This document shows, piece after piece, positions 42,980 through 52,053 of a stretch of 64,000 nucleotides of DNA. Each line of letters starts with the position of its first letter. The stretch's first letter is position 1. Under the pieces are notes generated by a model, which was not told where the DNA came from, searched no databases, and worked only from the letters and a program-made list of their open reading frames with translations. The stretch is from the NCBI GenBank assembly GCA_900109435.1, contig FNZT01000009.1, positions 150,869 through 214,868 on the forward strand. Direction: 5' to 3'. A program made the translations under genes and the position numbers. The DNA comes from Ruminococcus sp. YRD2003 (GTDB lineage Bacteria; Bacillota; Clostridia; Oscillospirales; Ruminococcaceae).

Positions 42980-44758
42980 ATGAAAAAGTTCAGGAAACAG
43001 AAACGCGAAAAACCCGCATGGGTATTTGCAAAGTCGCTCGCAGTCGCGCTCGTGCTTTCGTGCGCATTTGCGGTGGGATTTCAGACGTTCATACATGAAA
43101 CTATCAATTACGAGCTCAACTCGCAGATAGAAGAGCAGACAGGCGACCTCAATGAGCACATAAATCTGAAGGCTGAACAGCTAAAGGAGCGCTATGGCTA
43201 CGTTGACCCTGATATTCTCTACTCAGAGCTTGACAGCTATCTCACAATGTATACCACCTACGATGTACAATTAGACCAATTCGGACTGTTCGACCCGCAA
43301 AACAGGTTTTCGGTGCAGATAGTACCGAATTACAGTAAGAACTGTCATGCTATGTCTGCTCTCACCGACAAAGACGGCAATATCATCGCTTCGAGCCGTA
43401 TGAATATGCAGACTATGCTGCTGTTTCAGAAGGATAAGGATACCGACATGGACCGAGGCTTCTATCAGTGCGACCTCGGGCTGATAGACAGTTCCGATAT
43501 CGCGAGCTTTATCAGGTCGAACTACACTAATGATATTTATGTGTTCTGCGATATAAAAGCGGATAGTCTTTATGTTAACAAAAAAGACCGCACCTTCATA
43601 CCGCACGAGGGAAGGATCAAAATGACAACATATAAAAAGCACGGATTCTTCCACAATGAGAACGGTAATTACCTCGTTGACGACAGTATAGAAAAAGAGG
43701 AAACAAAAGAATTTACAATAGATATCAACGACATCGATGTCGACAGCTCCGAATATGAGCTTATCGAAGTTCACATGGGAATAGGCGGCGATGAATACCC
43801 GAAAGCGTTTCTTATGAACATATGGGGTACAGACAGAGATACATTCGACTGCTTCAGCGACGAATTCACTGCTCCCGATACCGACTTCAGTTCATACTCC
43901 TATAAATGGAACTCCGATAGCACCGCAACTTTCGCAAGAAGCAGGACTTTATCAATTTACGGCGAGCCCTACACCCTGAACGTCAGATTCGTCTTCAACT
44001 ACATGGAGCCTCAGCTTGTGCGCTATTACTGGACGTATACCATTCTCGTCGCAGTTCTGCTCATCATCATCGCTCTGCTGTACGCATGGCGCAGGAACGT
44101 CAAAAACAAGGCAAAGTACGCTATGGAGGACTTCCGCCGCGACCTCACAAACGCTCTCGCCCACGATATCAAGACTCCCCTCACAGCGATAGGCGGCTAC
44201 GCCGAGAATATCCTCGATGGCGGACTTTCCGAGGACGAGCAGCAGAGGTATCTTCATTCTATAATCGACAACGTCGCCTTCACCGATTCCATGGTCAACC
44301 GCACGCTGCGGCTCAACACCATGGACGGCTCTGAGCTCGGACGCGAGAAGGTCAGCGTCGGGGAGCTCGTCGAGAGCACAGTAAAAAAGTACGATATCGT
44401 GCTTGAGGAGAAGAACATCACGTTCAAGGCAAGCGGCTCTGCGGAGATAAAGACGAATGGTGGATCGCTCGGGACGATAGTCGAGAACCTTGTCTCCAAC
44501 GCCGTGAAGTACACCACCGAGAACGGCACGATAAATGCAGAGCTCGATAAAAAGCGCCTTGTTATCACTAACACAGTCGCGGCAAAGGTCGACGTGAAGA
44601 AGCTCAAGCAGCCCTTTGTGCGCGGCGACGCCTCCCGCAGCAACACTCAGGGAAGCGGTCTCGGACTCAGCTTGGCAGACCGTGCCGCTGTGATGAACGG
44701 CATGGTGCTGAAGCTCGCGTGCACCGATACCGAGTTCCGTGCAGAGCTGAGATTCTGA
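42980..44758 (+). CDS. Sensor histidine kinase with large extracellular domain
   Basis: 592 residues. TM1 at ~17-38, an extracytoplasmic region of ~310 residues with no recognised domain, TM2 at ~348-370 (WTYTILVAVLLIIIALLYAW), HisKA with phospho-His in NALAHDIKTPLTAIGGY (~391), and an ATPase domain with N-box LVSNAVKYT and G2 box QGSGLGLSLADRAAVMNG. The sensor domain is rich in Asp/Tyr/Ser and presumably detects an external signal; the ligand is unknown. Start ATG 42980 has AAAGGAGGG. The pair has no obvious target gene next to it. Confidence 0.92.
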   Translation: MKKFRKQKREKPAWVFAKSLAVALVLSCAFAVGFQTFIHETINYELNSQIEEQTGDLNEHINLKAEQLKERYGYVDPDILYSELDSYLTMYTTYDVQLDQFGLFDPQNRFSVQIVPNYSKNCHAMSALTDKDGNIIASSRMNMQTMLLFQKDKDTDMDRGFYQCDLGLIDSSDIASFIRSNYTNDIYVFCDIKADSLYVNKKDRTFIPHEGRIKMTTYKKHGFFHNENGNYLVDDSIEKEETKEFTIDINDIDVDSSEYELIEVHMGIGGDEYPKAFLMNIWGTDRDTFDCFSDEFTAPDTDFSSYSYKWNSDSTATFARSRTLSIYGEPYTLNVRFVFNYMEPQLVRYYWTYTILVAVLLIIIALLYAWRRNVKNKAKYAMEDFRRDLTNALAHDIKTPLTAIGGYAENILDGGLSEDEQQRYLHSIIDNVAFTDSMVNRTLRLNTMDGSELGREKVSVGELVESTVKKYDIVLEEKNITFKASGSAEIKTNGGSLGTIVENLVSNAVKYTTENGTINAELDKKRLVITNTVAAKVDVKKLKQPFVRGDASRSNTQGSGLGLSLADRAAVMNGMVLKLACTDTEFRAELRF

Positions 44759-44773
44759 CGATCATACAGCTGC

Positions 44774-44810
44774 AAAAACATCGGCACTCAGAACGAGTGC
44801 CGATGTTTTT
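44774..44810 (+). terminator. Rho-independent terminator of the two-component operon
   Basis: A 15-base stem (44774-44788 with 44796-44810), 7-base loop, T-run at the end of the stem. Confidence 0.85.
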
Positions 44811-44856
44811 CGGTATAGTGGACCTTGCCGTAAGATTTCCCCGATAAATGCCCGCA

Positions 44857-44976
44857 TTAGTCGCAGTCTTTCATTGAGCTGTCCGACTTGCTGTCGTGGC
44901 AGTGCTCGGAGGATTCGCTGCCCGACTGCTTGTGCTGGTCGTTCTCGACGTCAACGCTGTGCTTTTTCTTGCTCAT
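44857..44976 (-). CDS. 39-residue Cys/His/Ser-rich peptide
   Basis: A small hydrophilic peptide from ATG 44976, which has GAGGTGAG at a good distance. The sequence starts MSKKKHSVDVEND and is then rich in Ser, Lys, Asp, with SSEHCHDSKSDSSMKDCD at the end (two Cys and two His nearby, a possible metal-binding or redox site). It has no signal peptide. It lies 64 bases after the DUF4179 anti-sigma gene on the same strand and may be part of that operon. Function unknown. Confidence 0.55.
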   Translation of the reverse strand: MSKKKHSVDVENDQHKQSGSESSEHCHDSKSDSSMKDCD

Positions 44977-45040
44977 ATTCTCACCTCTAAGGATAGATTG
45001 GAACAATGTCCTGTTGATAGTATGAGCAGAAATTTCCTGA

Positions 45041-46231
45041 TTATTCATCGAGGTCGAGCGTGAATTCGGTGATGTAGCCGAAGCTCTGATGACCGTACTG
45101 GTCGTCGAATTCTATCGAGCCGTTCTCGTTGGACTGGCAGTTCTTGTCGCCGACCTTTATCGTCAGCGTTTTTGAATCGGTCGAAACGCACGCTGAAGCC
45201 CATTCGCCGTCGGGCATATCAATAGGATTCATCGGCAGACCTTCGATGTAGTTGCCGTCCTCGTCGAACACGAACACAAGCGGGTGAACAGCGTGGCAAT
45301 AGCCGTCCTCGGTGCCGTTTTCAATTTCTTCACGCATAGCGATGTCGTAGCTCTCGGGATAGCCGCCATGACAGAGCATCATTGCGGGACTTATGCTATA
45401 TACCGTGAAATAGAAGCCGTCCTTTTCGGCGGTCTTGTTTATCTGACGGACAAGACTTGTGTCAGCGGTGATGTTCTGGCTGAGCTCGAGCCTGCCGTCC
45501 TCGTGACCTGTCATGACGTCATAGCTGTGCGGAGTGTCGGTGTCGTAGTCATAGGTCTGTTTCTCGTTCGACCATATTCTTGTCAGAGTGACCCTGACCT
45601 CGGCAGTGTCGTCGAAGCGCGCCTCACATGGGAGTATGCACGTCATACTGCCGCTGAAGCTGTTGCTCTCGCCCTCATCGATGACGAAAGTTCCCCACCA
45701 GTCCGACATGAGGTTTTGCCCGTCGTAGCTTTTGGGGTGGTATTGCTTGCCGTCTATCTCAACAGTAGCCGTGAAGCCGAGGTTATTCAGCCCCTCCTCG
45801 TTTCCGTTTGCCATTTCGCCCGTGAAGCCGAGTATCAGCTCGATACCGTCGTAGTATGCGCTGTCGAGGTCGACGCTGAATTTATCATTCTCGGCGTGGC
45901 TGACCTCCTCGAACTTGACCGCGTGCGGAGCTATCTTGTCGTACTCGTTGCGGTCGAACTTGTCGAGCGGACCTGTATAGCCGTTACTGTAGGTTATCGT
46001 CCTGTCGCGCTTATTTGAGAGCTTGTCGAACGCACCGAGACCTGCCGCCGCCGCGACAGTACCTCCGCACGCCGCAACGACAGCTACAGCTATCGCCGCA
46101 ACAGCCTTATCCGTATAACGGTGCTTTATCCTCTTTCTGGTTTTTTCACTTCTCATGTTCATTACCTCCTCGCGGCACTTATCGCTCGGATAAATGCGGT
46201 CGGTGACTTTTCTGTAATCGTCCATATTCAT
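45041..46231 (-). CDS. DUF4179-type anti-sigma/regulatory membrane protein
   Basis: 396 residues. A short cytoplasmic N-terminus (~1-40, basic, with KTRKRIKHRY), one transmembrane helix (~45-67, AVAAIAVAVVAACGGTVAAAA), and a large extracytoplasmic beta-rich region that matches the DUF4179 domain position. Proteins of this layout are encoded right after ECF-like sigma factors and serve as their anti-sigma factors. The start ATG 46231 has AAGGAG 8 bases away and overlaps the stop of the sigma gene by four bases (ATGA). The extracellular part probably senses the envelope; the signal is unknown. Confidence 0.8.
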   Translation of the reverse strand: MNMDDYRKVTDRIYPSDKCREEVMNMRSEKTRKRIKHRYTDKAVAAIAVAVVAACGGTVAAAAGLGAFDKLSNKRDRTITYSNGYTGPLDKFDRNEYDKIAPHAVKFEEVSHAENDKFSVDLDSAYYDGIELILGFTGEMANGNEEGLNNLGFTATVEIDGKQYHPKSYDGQNLMSDWWGTFVIDEGESNSFSGSMTCILPCEARFDDTAEVRVTLTRIWSNEKQTYDYDTDTPHSYDVMTGHEDGRLELSQNITADTSLVRQINKTAEKDGFYFTVYSISPAMMLCHGGYPESYDIAMREEIENGTEDGYCHAVHPLVFVFDEDGNYIEGLPMNPIDMPDGEWASACVSTDSKTLTIKVGDKNCQSNENGSIEFDDQYGHQSFGYITEFTLDLDE

Positions 46232-46710
46232 AAGCACATCTCCTTGCCCAAAGATTCTTTCAGGAGCTTCCGCGCCCTGTAGAGCTGAGTCTGGACGGCA
46301 GTTTCGCTTCTGCCGATGATTTTAGCGGTCTCTGCCACGGAATACCCCTCATAGTAGTAGAGATGTATCACAAGTCTGTATTTCGGAGGAAGCTCCATGA
46401 CCGCGTGGTAGACCGCGCTCTCCTCGGGAGTCTCGTAGACGAGCTCTGCCTCGTCGAGCGGCACCGAGTTGTAGAAATACCGATATCTTGCCGAGCGGAA
46501 CATATCCCTGCATTTGTTTGCCGCGACCTTCATCAGCCACGCCTTTTCCGCTTTGTCGTCGGGGAAGCTGACGTCCGTCTGAAAGCGTTTGATGAACGTC
46601 TCCTGCGTGATATCCTCGGCGTCGGCTGTATTGCGGCAGTACGCGAACGCGGCGCGGTAAACGGCACTGCTGAATTTGTCGTATATCAGTGCCATTTGAA
46701 CGTCGTTCAC
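46228..46710 (-). CDS. Sigma-70 family ECF-like sigma factor
   Basis: 160 residues with region 2 (AEDITQETFIKRF, AWLMKVAANKCRDMFRSA) and region 4 (LPPKYRLVIHLYYYEGYSVAETAKIIGRSETAVQTQLYRARKLLK). The start codon is GTG 46710, supported by AAAGGAG upstream. It is coupled to the DUF4179 membrane protein by an ATGA overlap. It is the second sigma/anti-sigma pair in this window; unlike the first, no clear ECF promoter was found upstream. Confidence 0.9.
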   Translation of the reverse strand: MNDVQMALIYDKFSSAVYRAAFAYCRNTADAEDITQETFIKRFQTDVSFPDDKAEKAWLMKVAANKCRDMFRSARYRYFYNSVPLDEAELVYETPEESAVYHAVMELPPKYRLVIHLYYYEGYSVAETAKIIGRSETAVQTQLYRARKLLKESLGKEMCL

Positions 46711-46887
46711 GGCTCCATCTCCTTTCTGTCTATATGGCTGACCTTTTAGCAGTTTGTAGCGTCACCGAGCCGTAAAGCTGCGGTTTGTATTTGCTCTCCT
46801 ACGAAGCTGGCTAAAGGGACACCCTTTGAAGCGCTTCTACTATATAAACGAGGCAGGGAGGAAAATAATCACACTAATATAAAAAAG

Positions 46888-46997
46888 TAGGGACGACCAT
46901 TGGTCGTCCGCAAAAATAAAGATGAATTGTAGGGGCGCATTCCGTGCGCCCGTGCGTATTCTAATTTTTTTGCGGGCGAGCGGAACTCGCCCCTACA
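46888..46997. repeat. TGTAGGGG hairpin repeats, three units
   Basis: A diverged unit at 46888-46912 (TAGGGACGACC hairpin), a forward unit at 46929-46953 and an inverted one at 46972-46997. The inner hairpin of the last is the exact reverse of that at 36841. They lie between two minus-strand operons. The rest of 46711-47001 shows no ORF. Confidence 0.8.
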
Positions 46998-47001
46998 TTA
47001 T

Positions 47002-49713
47002 TTATTGTATTACGTTGATGAATTTCAGCCAGAAGCGTCTCAGCGGCTTTGATTGCGCGTAGAGCTTCTTTGCAAATCCCTCCGCGAACTTCATATGCTT
47101 ATCAGCCTCATTCTTGTTCGGGAGCTCCTCGGAGAATGCCGCTCGCAGAGCAGCGTCGGTGCAGGCGGTGAATCCGCCTTCCGGGTAGAGCTTGCCGCCG
47201 AGAGCCCTGTCGACCTTTGCCGCGAAGTCCATGCGCGATTCGCCCTCGCGTTTGAGCTCCATGATGCCGAGCAGTTTTTCCGCGTATCCGTAGATATACC
47301 GCATACGTTTCGACGGGTCGCCCTCGCTGAGGCGCTTTCGCCTCATCCACAATATGAGCGCGCGACGCAGCAGAGCTGCCGCTACGAATGCAGCCGCAAG
47401 CAGGAACGTGTATATCGTGTACTTGACAGCGGGCGGAATAGTGATGTGGAATCCGCCGCCGCTTCCCTTGCCGAATCCGCCTGTAGAAACGGCAGTGGTC
47501 GAGCCCGCAGTCATCGCGGCAGTTGTGGTATCCTGTGCCGATGTGGTATTATTCTGAGAGCGCGTGTCCGTAGTCTCGTCGGTGGTAGTCTCGGGGACAG
47601 CAGTCGTAGTTGTAGTATCGGTAGCTGTCTCATCAGAAGCTGTAGCCGTAGTTGTGGGAGTCGTATCTATCGACTGCTGACTGTAGCCGGCGGTGAATTC
47701 GTAGGGCACCCAGCCGTAGCCGCTGATGTAGACTTCTACCCACGCGTGGCTGCGGTTGTCCTTGACGTCTATCTTGTAGGTGTGGAGAGTGGGGTGGTAA
47801 TAGGCATCACCGAAGTCGTCGCCGACTATGACGTAGCCCGTCGCATAGCGTGCAGGAATGCCCGCCATTCTCGCGAGTATAACTCCCGCCGAGGCATAGT
47901 GTGTGCAGTAGCCCTTGTGGTTCTCGAAGAGGAAGTAGTTGACAAAGTCGCGGTTGTTGGGAGTGCGCCCCGGAGTGAGCGAATACTCGACCATAGAGGC
48001 TACCTTGTCTCTCAGAGCGTCGAGTATAGCAAATTGCTCTGTAGCTGTTTTGCTCTCGTTTTGCCTTGTGAGCAGGGGAGCGAATTCATTGCGGATCTCC
48101 TCCATTTCCACAGTATCGGGCACTTGCAGATAGTTCTTGTAAACGAACTCCTCATACTGTCCCTCTAATATCTGCGGGAGTAAATATTCGGGGTTGTTGT
48201 AGTAGAAAGAAGGCTGCACATTGAGGTGTGAATTGAGCAGGAAGTGATCGTCGCCATCGGTCATAAGACCGTTGTCAGCGCAGTATTTGCTTATCGTCCC
48301 GCGCAGCTCGTCGTCATGGATGCGGTCCGGATAGCAGACCATACGTACAGGCTTGCTCAGCGCATGGATAATGTCGTCTGGATAATAAGGAATGAACTGA
48401 TAGCGGAACTCGCTGCCGTTCTCTTTTTTCGAGACAACGTCCTTGTCACGGTTGTAATAGCTGATACCTGCCGAGGAAGTCCCGTACGGTGCAAAGCTTC
48501 TGTTGGCGCGGAGATTGGACTTTATCTTTATCGTGTAGTCGTCGTTGTATGGCAGGATGAGCTGATCCATCGTATAGGGGAAGTCCTGCGGGTATATCGA
48601 ATACTTCTTGAAATCGTCAAAGAGCTTGTCATTGTATACCGAGTCGGAGAAAGAGGTCCATTCGTCTGAGTCGTACTTGACTCCCGTGAAATCCTTGAGG
48701 TATATAGCCCCGTCGACCTTGTCGCTGACAGTTACGACGAGGTCGGTGGTATCCTTATAGCGCAGCCTGTCGACATTTCCGAGTTTGTGGGTATCGGTCG
48801 TGAAAGTGAATCCGAAGGCACTGGTTATATTGGAGACACTGCCGGTTATATCATCAATTGTGAACGAGCTTACAGCGTCGCGGACATCTCTTCGTGTGCG
48901 GTTGAGATCGTCGCTGCGCTTGTAGTCGAGAGCCTTCATAGCTCCCGCAGTGAGTATGGTAATGGCAAGCACCTCTGTCATCACCATAACGCCGCATTTT
49001 TCGGTGACTTTAAGCCGCATCTGCCGCTTTGGGAAGAAGAGGTTCTCCTTTCGGACGAAGCCGCCGCTTCCTCCCGAATATTCGCCGATGTCGATAGTGG
49101 TCATGGAGAAGAGAGCGAACCAGTAGCCGACAAGGAGCATTCCCCATAATACCGAGACTTTCATGCCGTTGTAAAGACCTATTTCCAGTACGGGGAAAGA
49201 AATGAGCAGGGGAGGTATCGAGTTGGGACGGTATATCGTGAATATATAAATTGCAAGTGCGAGTCCCCATATGTACAGTATGAAGAAAGCAGTCGTTGCG
49301 CCTGATTCGAGGTCGGGCTTCAAAAATTTGTAGTAGGATATGTCCGTATGGTAAGCGGCGCTGTAGATCCTGTTGTATACGAACTTGAAGCCGAGAGCGA
49401 GCTTTTCGATGTACCTGTAGCACGCAAACATAGCTATGAAGGCCGAGCCTGCCGCTATCCATATGCCTTTCTTGCCCATCAGGGAGAGGGTGATATACAC
49501 AGCCGAGAACAGTATCGCCGAAAAGACGACAGCAGGACGGTTATAGTTGAAGTCGAACATCGAGAAGAAGCACATTATCGTTGCCGTGAAGCCGCATACC
49601 GCGATGAGCACAGCTTCGGCCGTCCTGAAATTCGGGCGCTTTCTCTTGACGGACATTATGATACTGTCACATATCGCAATGCCGTTGCTGTTCTTTTGGT
49701 TTTTATGTTTCAT
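47002..49713 (-). CDS. Transglutaminase-like membrane protein (TgpA type)
   Basis: 903 residues. Several transmembrane helices in the first ~250 residues, a long extracytoplasmic region, then a transglutaminase-like cysteine protease core with the catalytic Cys in GYCTHYASAGVILARMAG, followed by ARYATGYV and the His motif HAWVEVYISGYGWVPYEFT. A Thr-rich linker (~680-735), another transmembrane helix (~755-780) and a C-terminal cytoplasmic DUF4129-like part complete the protein. Encoded with DUF58 and MoxR in a conserved three-gene operon; these systems are thought to act on proteins at the envelope, but the substrate is unknown. Confidence 0.9.
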   Translation of the reverse strand: MKHKNQKNSNGIAICDSIIMSVKRKRPNFRTAEAVLIAVCGFTATIMCFFSMFDFNYNRPAVVFSAILFSAVYITLSLMGKKGIWIAAGSAFIAMFACYRYIEKLALGFKFVYNRIYSAAYHTDISYYKFLKPDLESGATTAFFILYIWGLALAIYIFTIYRPNSIPPLLISFPVLEIGLYNGMKVSVLWGMLLVGYWFALFSMTTIDIGEYSGGSGGFVRKENLFFPKRQMRLKVTEKCGVMVMTEVLAITILTAGAMKALDYKRSDDLNRTRRDVRDAVSSFTIDDITGSVSNITSAFGFTFTTDTHKLGNVDRLRYKDTTDLVVTVSDKVDGAIYLKDFTGVKYDSDEWTSFSDSVYNDKLFDDFKKYSIYPQDFPYTMDQLILPYNDDYTIKIKSNLRANRSFAPYGTSSAGISYYNRDKDVVSKKENGSEFRYQFIPYYPDDIIHALSKPVRMVCYPDRIHDDELRGTISKYCADNGLMTDGDDHFLLNSHLNVQPSFYYNNPEYLLPQILEGQYEEFVYKNYLQVPDTVEMEEIRNEFAPLLTRQNESKTATEQFAILDALRDKVASMVEYSLTPGRTPNNRDFVNYFLFENHKGYCTHYASAGVILARMAGIPARYATGYVIVGDDFGDAYYHPTLHTYKIDVKDNRSHAWVEVYISGYGWVPYEFTAGYSQQSIDTTPTTTATASDETATDTTTTTAVPETTTDETTDTRSQNNTTSAQDTTTAAMTAGSTTAVSTGGFGKGSGGGFHITIPPAVKYTIYTFLLAAAFVAAALLRRALILWMRRKRLSEGDPSKRMRYIYGYAEKLLGIMELKREGESRMDFAAKVDRALGGKLYPEGGFTACTDAALRAAFSEELPNKNEADKHMKFAEGFAKKLYAQSKPLRRFWLKFINVIQ

Positions 49714-49724
49714 AATGGATCCTT

Positions 49725-50924
49725 TTACAGTTCAATATCCTTAACAGACGAGCTTATCCTGCCGATAAATACAGGGATAGTTCTGAGATTCGGATAGCTG
49801 TCTGTGATGCCTGATGCTTCCGCGGGAGTAGCCACGACCACAAGCGCATTGAGAATATCCGCATCAACGTTGTCGTCGATGTATTCGAGTATTGGAGTAT
49901 CGGGCACTGAGGTGATAAACGTAAATGAAGACAGCGACAGACCGCTGTGCTCGGTGAAATAGAGCTCGGGCGGCTCGCAGTAGAGGTTGTCGGTGACAGA
50001 GAGTATCAGCTCCTGAACAGTCCCTGCAAGGTCGTCGGGGTCGCAGATATGCCGTTCAACGAAGCCGTTTGACTTTCCGCTGTAGAACACTATGGAGTGA
50101 AGCCTCTCGTTTTCAAGCATGAACTGCGAAACCGACACAAGCGTCTCTACGAGCGTATCGAATACAGGCAGAGTATAGCGCGGGTCGTTCTTTTCATAGC
50201 ACTTCAGATTCAGAAAGAGCGTACACGGCGTATCCACGGGCAGACTGTAGTCCTTGACGATGAACTCGTCCTTTTTTGAGCTGAGCTTCCAGTGTATACG
50301 GTTGAGCTTGTCTCCAGGGTGATAGCCGCGGAGGTCGAATATCTCAGACGGGTCATCGCCGGGCTTGTGTTCGGAGAAGACGCTGCTCTCCTCATTTGTG
50401 CGGTCGAGGTAGCTTACCTCTCCGCCGATCTCGTGTCCCTCCGGCATTACAGCGACCTGAGCGGTCAGATTTTTCGCTATCCTGAACTTGAAGATCCTCA
50501 GCGGGTCGTAGATATAGATACGAACGCACTTGATATTGATAATACCGCAGAACTGCGAGCTGAGCTGGAAAGTGACGCTCTGCTCGTTCAGCGGCTGAAC
50601 GGGCATATGCAGGTCGAACATATTTATCTCGTTATTGAAGACATTGTAGTATTCGATATGAGCATCAGCCTTGCCGATAGGGAAAATGCTTCTGTTATTG
50701 AGGCGAATGAACACGGGGAAATCTTCGCGTTTTGATGCACTGCCGTCCCTGACAGTCATCTCCGCGGTCATGAGGAGCTTGGTGATGAATGTGGTAACGA
50801 ACATCAGCACAGGCAGAGCGCATACCACCACGAGCAGCACAAGAGCGAAGTCCCAGAGGTACATCACATAGAATACCGCGCAGATAATGATGAGCACGGC
50901 AAAGAATACCTTCATCAGAAACAT
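49725..50924 (-). CDS. DUF58 domain protein
   Basis: 399 residues. Two N-terminal hydrophobic segments (~4-50), then a beta-rich stretch and the DUF58 core with the signature DLRGYHPGDKLNRIHWKLSSKKDEFIVKD (given in part: HPGDKLNRIHWK). The family has a vWA-like fold and is nearly always encoded with a MoxR ATPase, as here. It likely forms a membrane complex with the neighbouring transglutaminase. It begins a few bases after the moxR stop and ends 12 bases before the transglutaminase start. Confidence 0.92.
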   Translation of the reverse strand: MFLMKVFFAVLIIICAVFYVMYLWDFALVLLVVVCALPVLMFVTTFITKLLMTAEMTVRDGSASKREDFPVFIRLNNRSIFPIGKADAHIEYYNVFNNEINMFDLHMPVQPLNEQSVTFQLSSQFCGIINIKCVRIYIYDPLRIFKFRIAKNLTAQVAVMPEGHEIGGEVSYLDRTNEESSVFSEHKPGDDPSEIFDLRGYHPGDKLNRIHWKLSSKKDEFIVKDYSLPVDTPCTLFLNLKCYEKNDPRYTLPVFDTLVETLVSVSQFMLENERLHSIVFYSGKSNGFVERHICDPDDLAGTVQELILSVTDNLYCEPPELYFTEHSGLSLSSFTFITSVPDTPILEYIDDNVDADILNALVVVATPAEASGITDSYPNLRTIPVFIGRISSSVKDIEL

Positions 50925-50927
50925 TGC

Positions 50928-51887
50928 TTATACCTGCTTTTCAGATATCCCGGGAGCGGGCACCTTCTTGATGATGTCGGCGATAACGCTCGCAGCGGTC
51001 ACCTCCGAGAGCTTAGCCTTGGAGTTGAGGATGATTCGGTGCTCAAAGACATCGCTGCAAATGTAGATGATATCATCGGGGATAACGTAGTCACGTCCCA
51101 TAGCAGCGGCAATACCCTTTGATATCTGCATGAGCGCGAGAGTACCGCGCGGGCTGACACCGAGCTTTATCATCGGATGATTTCTCGTAGCAGCGGAGAG
51201 CTGAACGATGTATTCGTATATCCTGTCGTCCACGTAAATGTTGGAGATATAGTCCTGCAGCTCGGTTATCATGCGTGCATTCGCGACTTCGTTGACACCG
51301 TCGAGCGGGTTGGAGTTGAACTTGGATTTGAGGATAGCGACTTCACCGACAAAATCGGGATAACCCATGCTGAGCTTTATCATGAAGCGGTCGAGCTGAG
51401 AGTCGGGGAGGTTGTGCGTACCTGCCGAGCCGATGGGGTTCTGTGTAGCGATGACGGTGTACGGCTCGGGGAGCTTGTAGGTATTGCCGTCAACGGTTAT
51501 GCTTTTTTCCTCCATAAGCTCAAGCAGGGCTGACTGCGTCTTGCTGGAGGTACGGTTTATCTCGTCCGCGAGGAAGAGGTTGCAGAAAGCGACGCCGGGG
51601 CGGAACTCGAAAGTATTCTTCACCTTGTTGTACACGTTGAAGCCGGTAACATCTGAGGGAAGCACGTCGGGAGTGAACTGCATACGGTTGTGCTCGAGGG
51701 ACAGAGCCTTCGAGAAGGCGAGGGCGAGGGTAGTCTTGCCGACGCCGGGGATATCCTCGATAAGTATATGACCCTTGCAGAGAATAGCGAGCAGGGTCTT
51801 GATGATTATAGCGTCCTTGCCGATAACAGCTTTTTTGACCTCGGCAACGACATCGTTTATCTGTTTTGCATAGTAAGAATTATTCAT
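50928..51887 (-). CDS. MoxR family AAA+ ATPase
   Basis: 319 residues. Walker A DIPGVGKTT, Walker B FLADEINRTSSKTQSALLELMEE, sensor 1 VIATQNP and the GxxxLPDSQLDRFM arginine finger region mark the MoxR branch of AAA+ proteins. It likely remodels or activates partners of the DUF58/transglutaminase operon it leads. Start ATG 51887 has CAGGAGAG upstream; the longer open frame upstream contains the promoter and is not coding. Confidence 0.93.
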   Translation of the reverse strand: MNNSYYAKQINDVVAEVKKAVIGKDAIIIKTLLAILCKGHILIEDIPGVGKTTLALAFSKALSLEHNRMQFTPDVLPSDVTGFNVYNKVKNTFEFRPGVAFCNLFLADEINRTSSKTQSALLELMEEKSITVDGNTYKLPEPYTVIATQNPIGSAGTHNLPDSQLDRFMIKLSMGYPDFVGEVAILKSKFNSNPLDGVNEVANARMITELQDYISNIYVDDRIYEYIVQLSAATRNHPMIKLGVSPRGTLALMQISKGIAAAMGRDYVIPDDIIYICSDVFEHRIILNSKAKLSEVTAASVIADIIKKVPAPGISEKQV

Positions 51888-51920
51888 ATCTGACTCTCCT
51901 GAAAATACAAAATACACTTT

Positions 51921-51949
51921 ATTATAGCATAACTGACGAGCTATTTCAA
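51921..51949 (-). promoter_or_regulatory. SigA promoter of the moxR-DUF58-transglutaminase operon
   Basis: Minus strand TTGAAA (51944-51949), 17 bases, perfect TATAAT (51921-51926), 34 bases before the moxR start. Confidence 0.8.
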
Positions 51950-51994
51950 GTCGTATGTTAAAATATTGCAATAATTTTGCATTTTTAGTTTGTA

Positions 51995-52023
51995 TTGACT
52001 ATTTCCATGATGAATGCTATAAT
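51995..52023 (+). promoter_or_regulatory. SigA promoter of the LRR-dockerin/radical SAM operon
   Basis: TTGACT (51995-52000), 17 bases, perfect TATAAT (52018-52023), 31 bases before the start; divergent from the moxR promoter 45 bases away. Confidence 0.8.
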
Positions 52024-52053
52024 TAATCTGATATCCGAAAGGAGCTGTTAATT

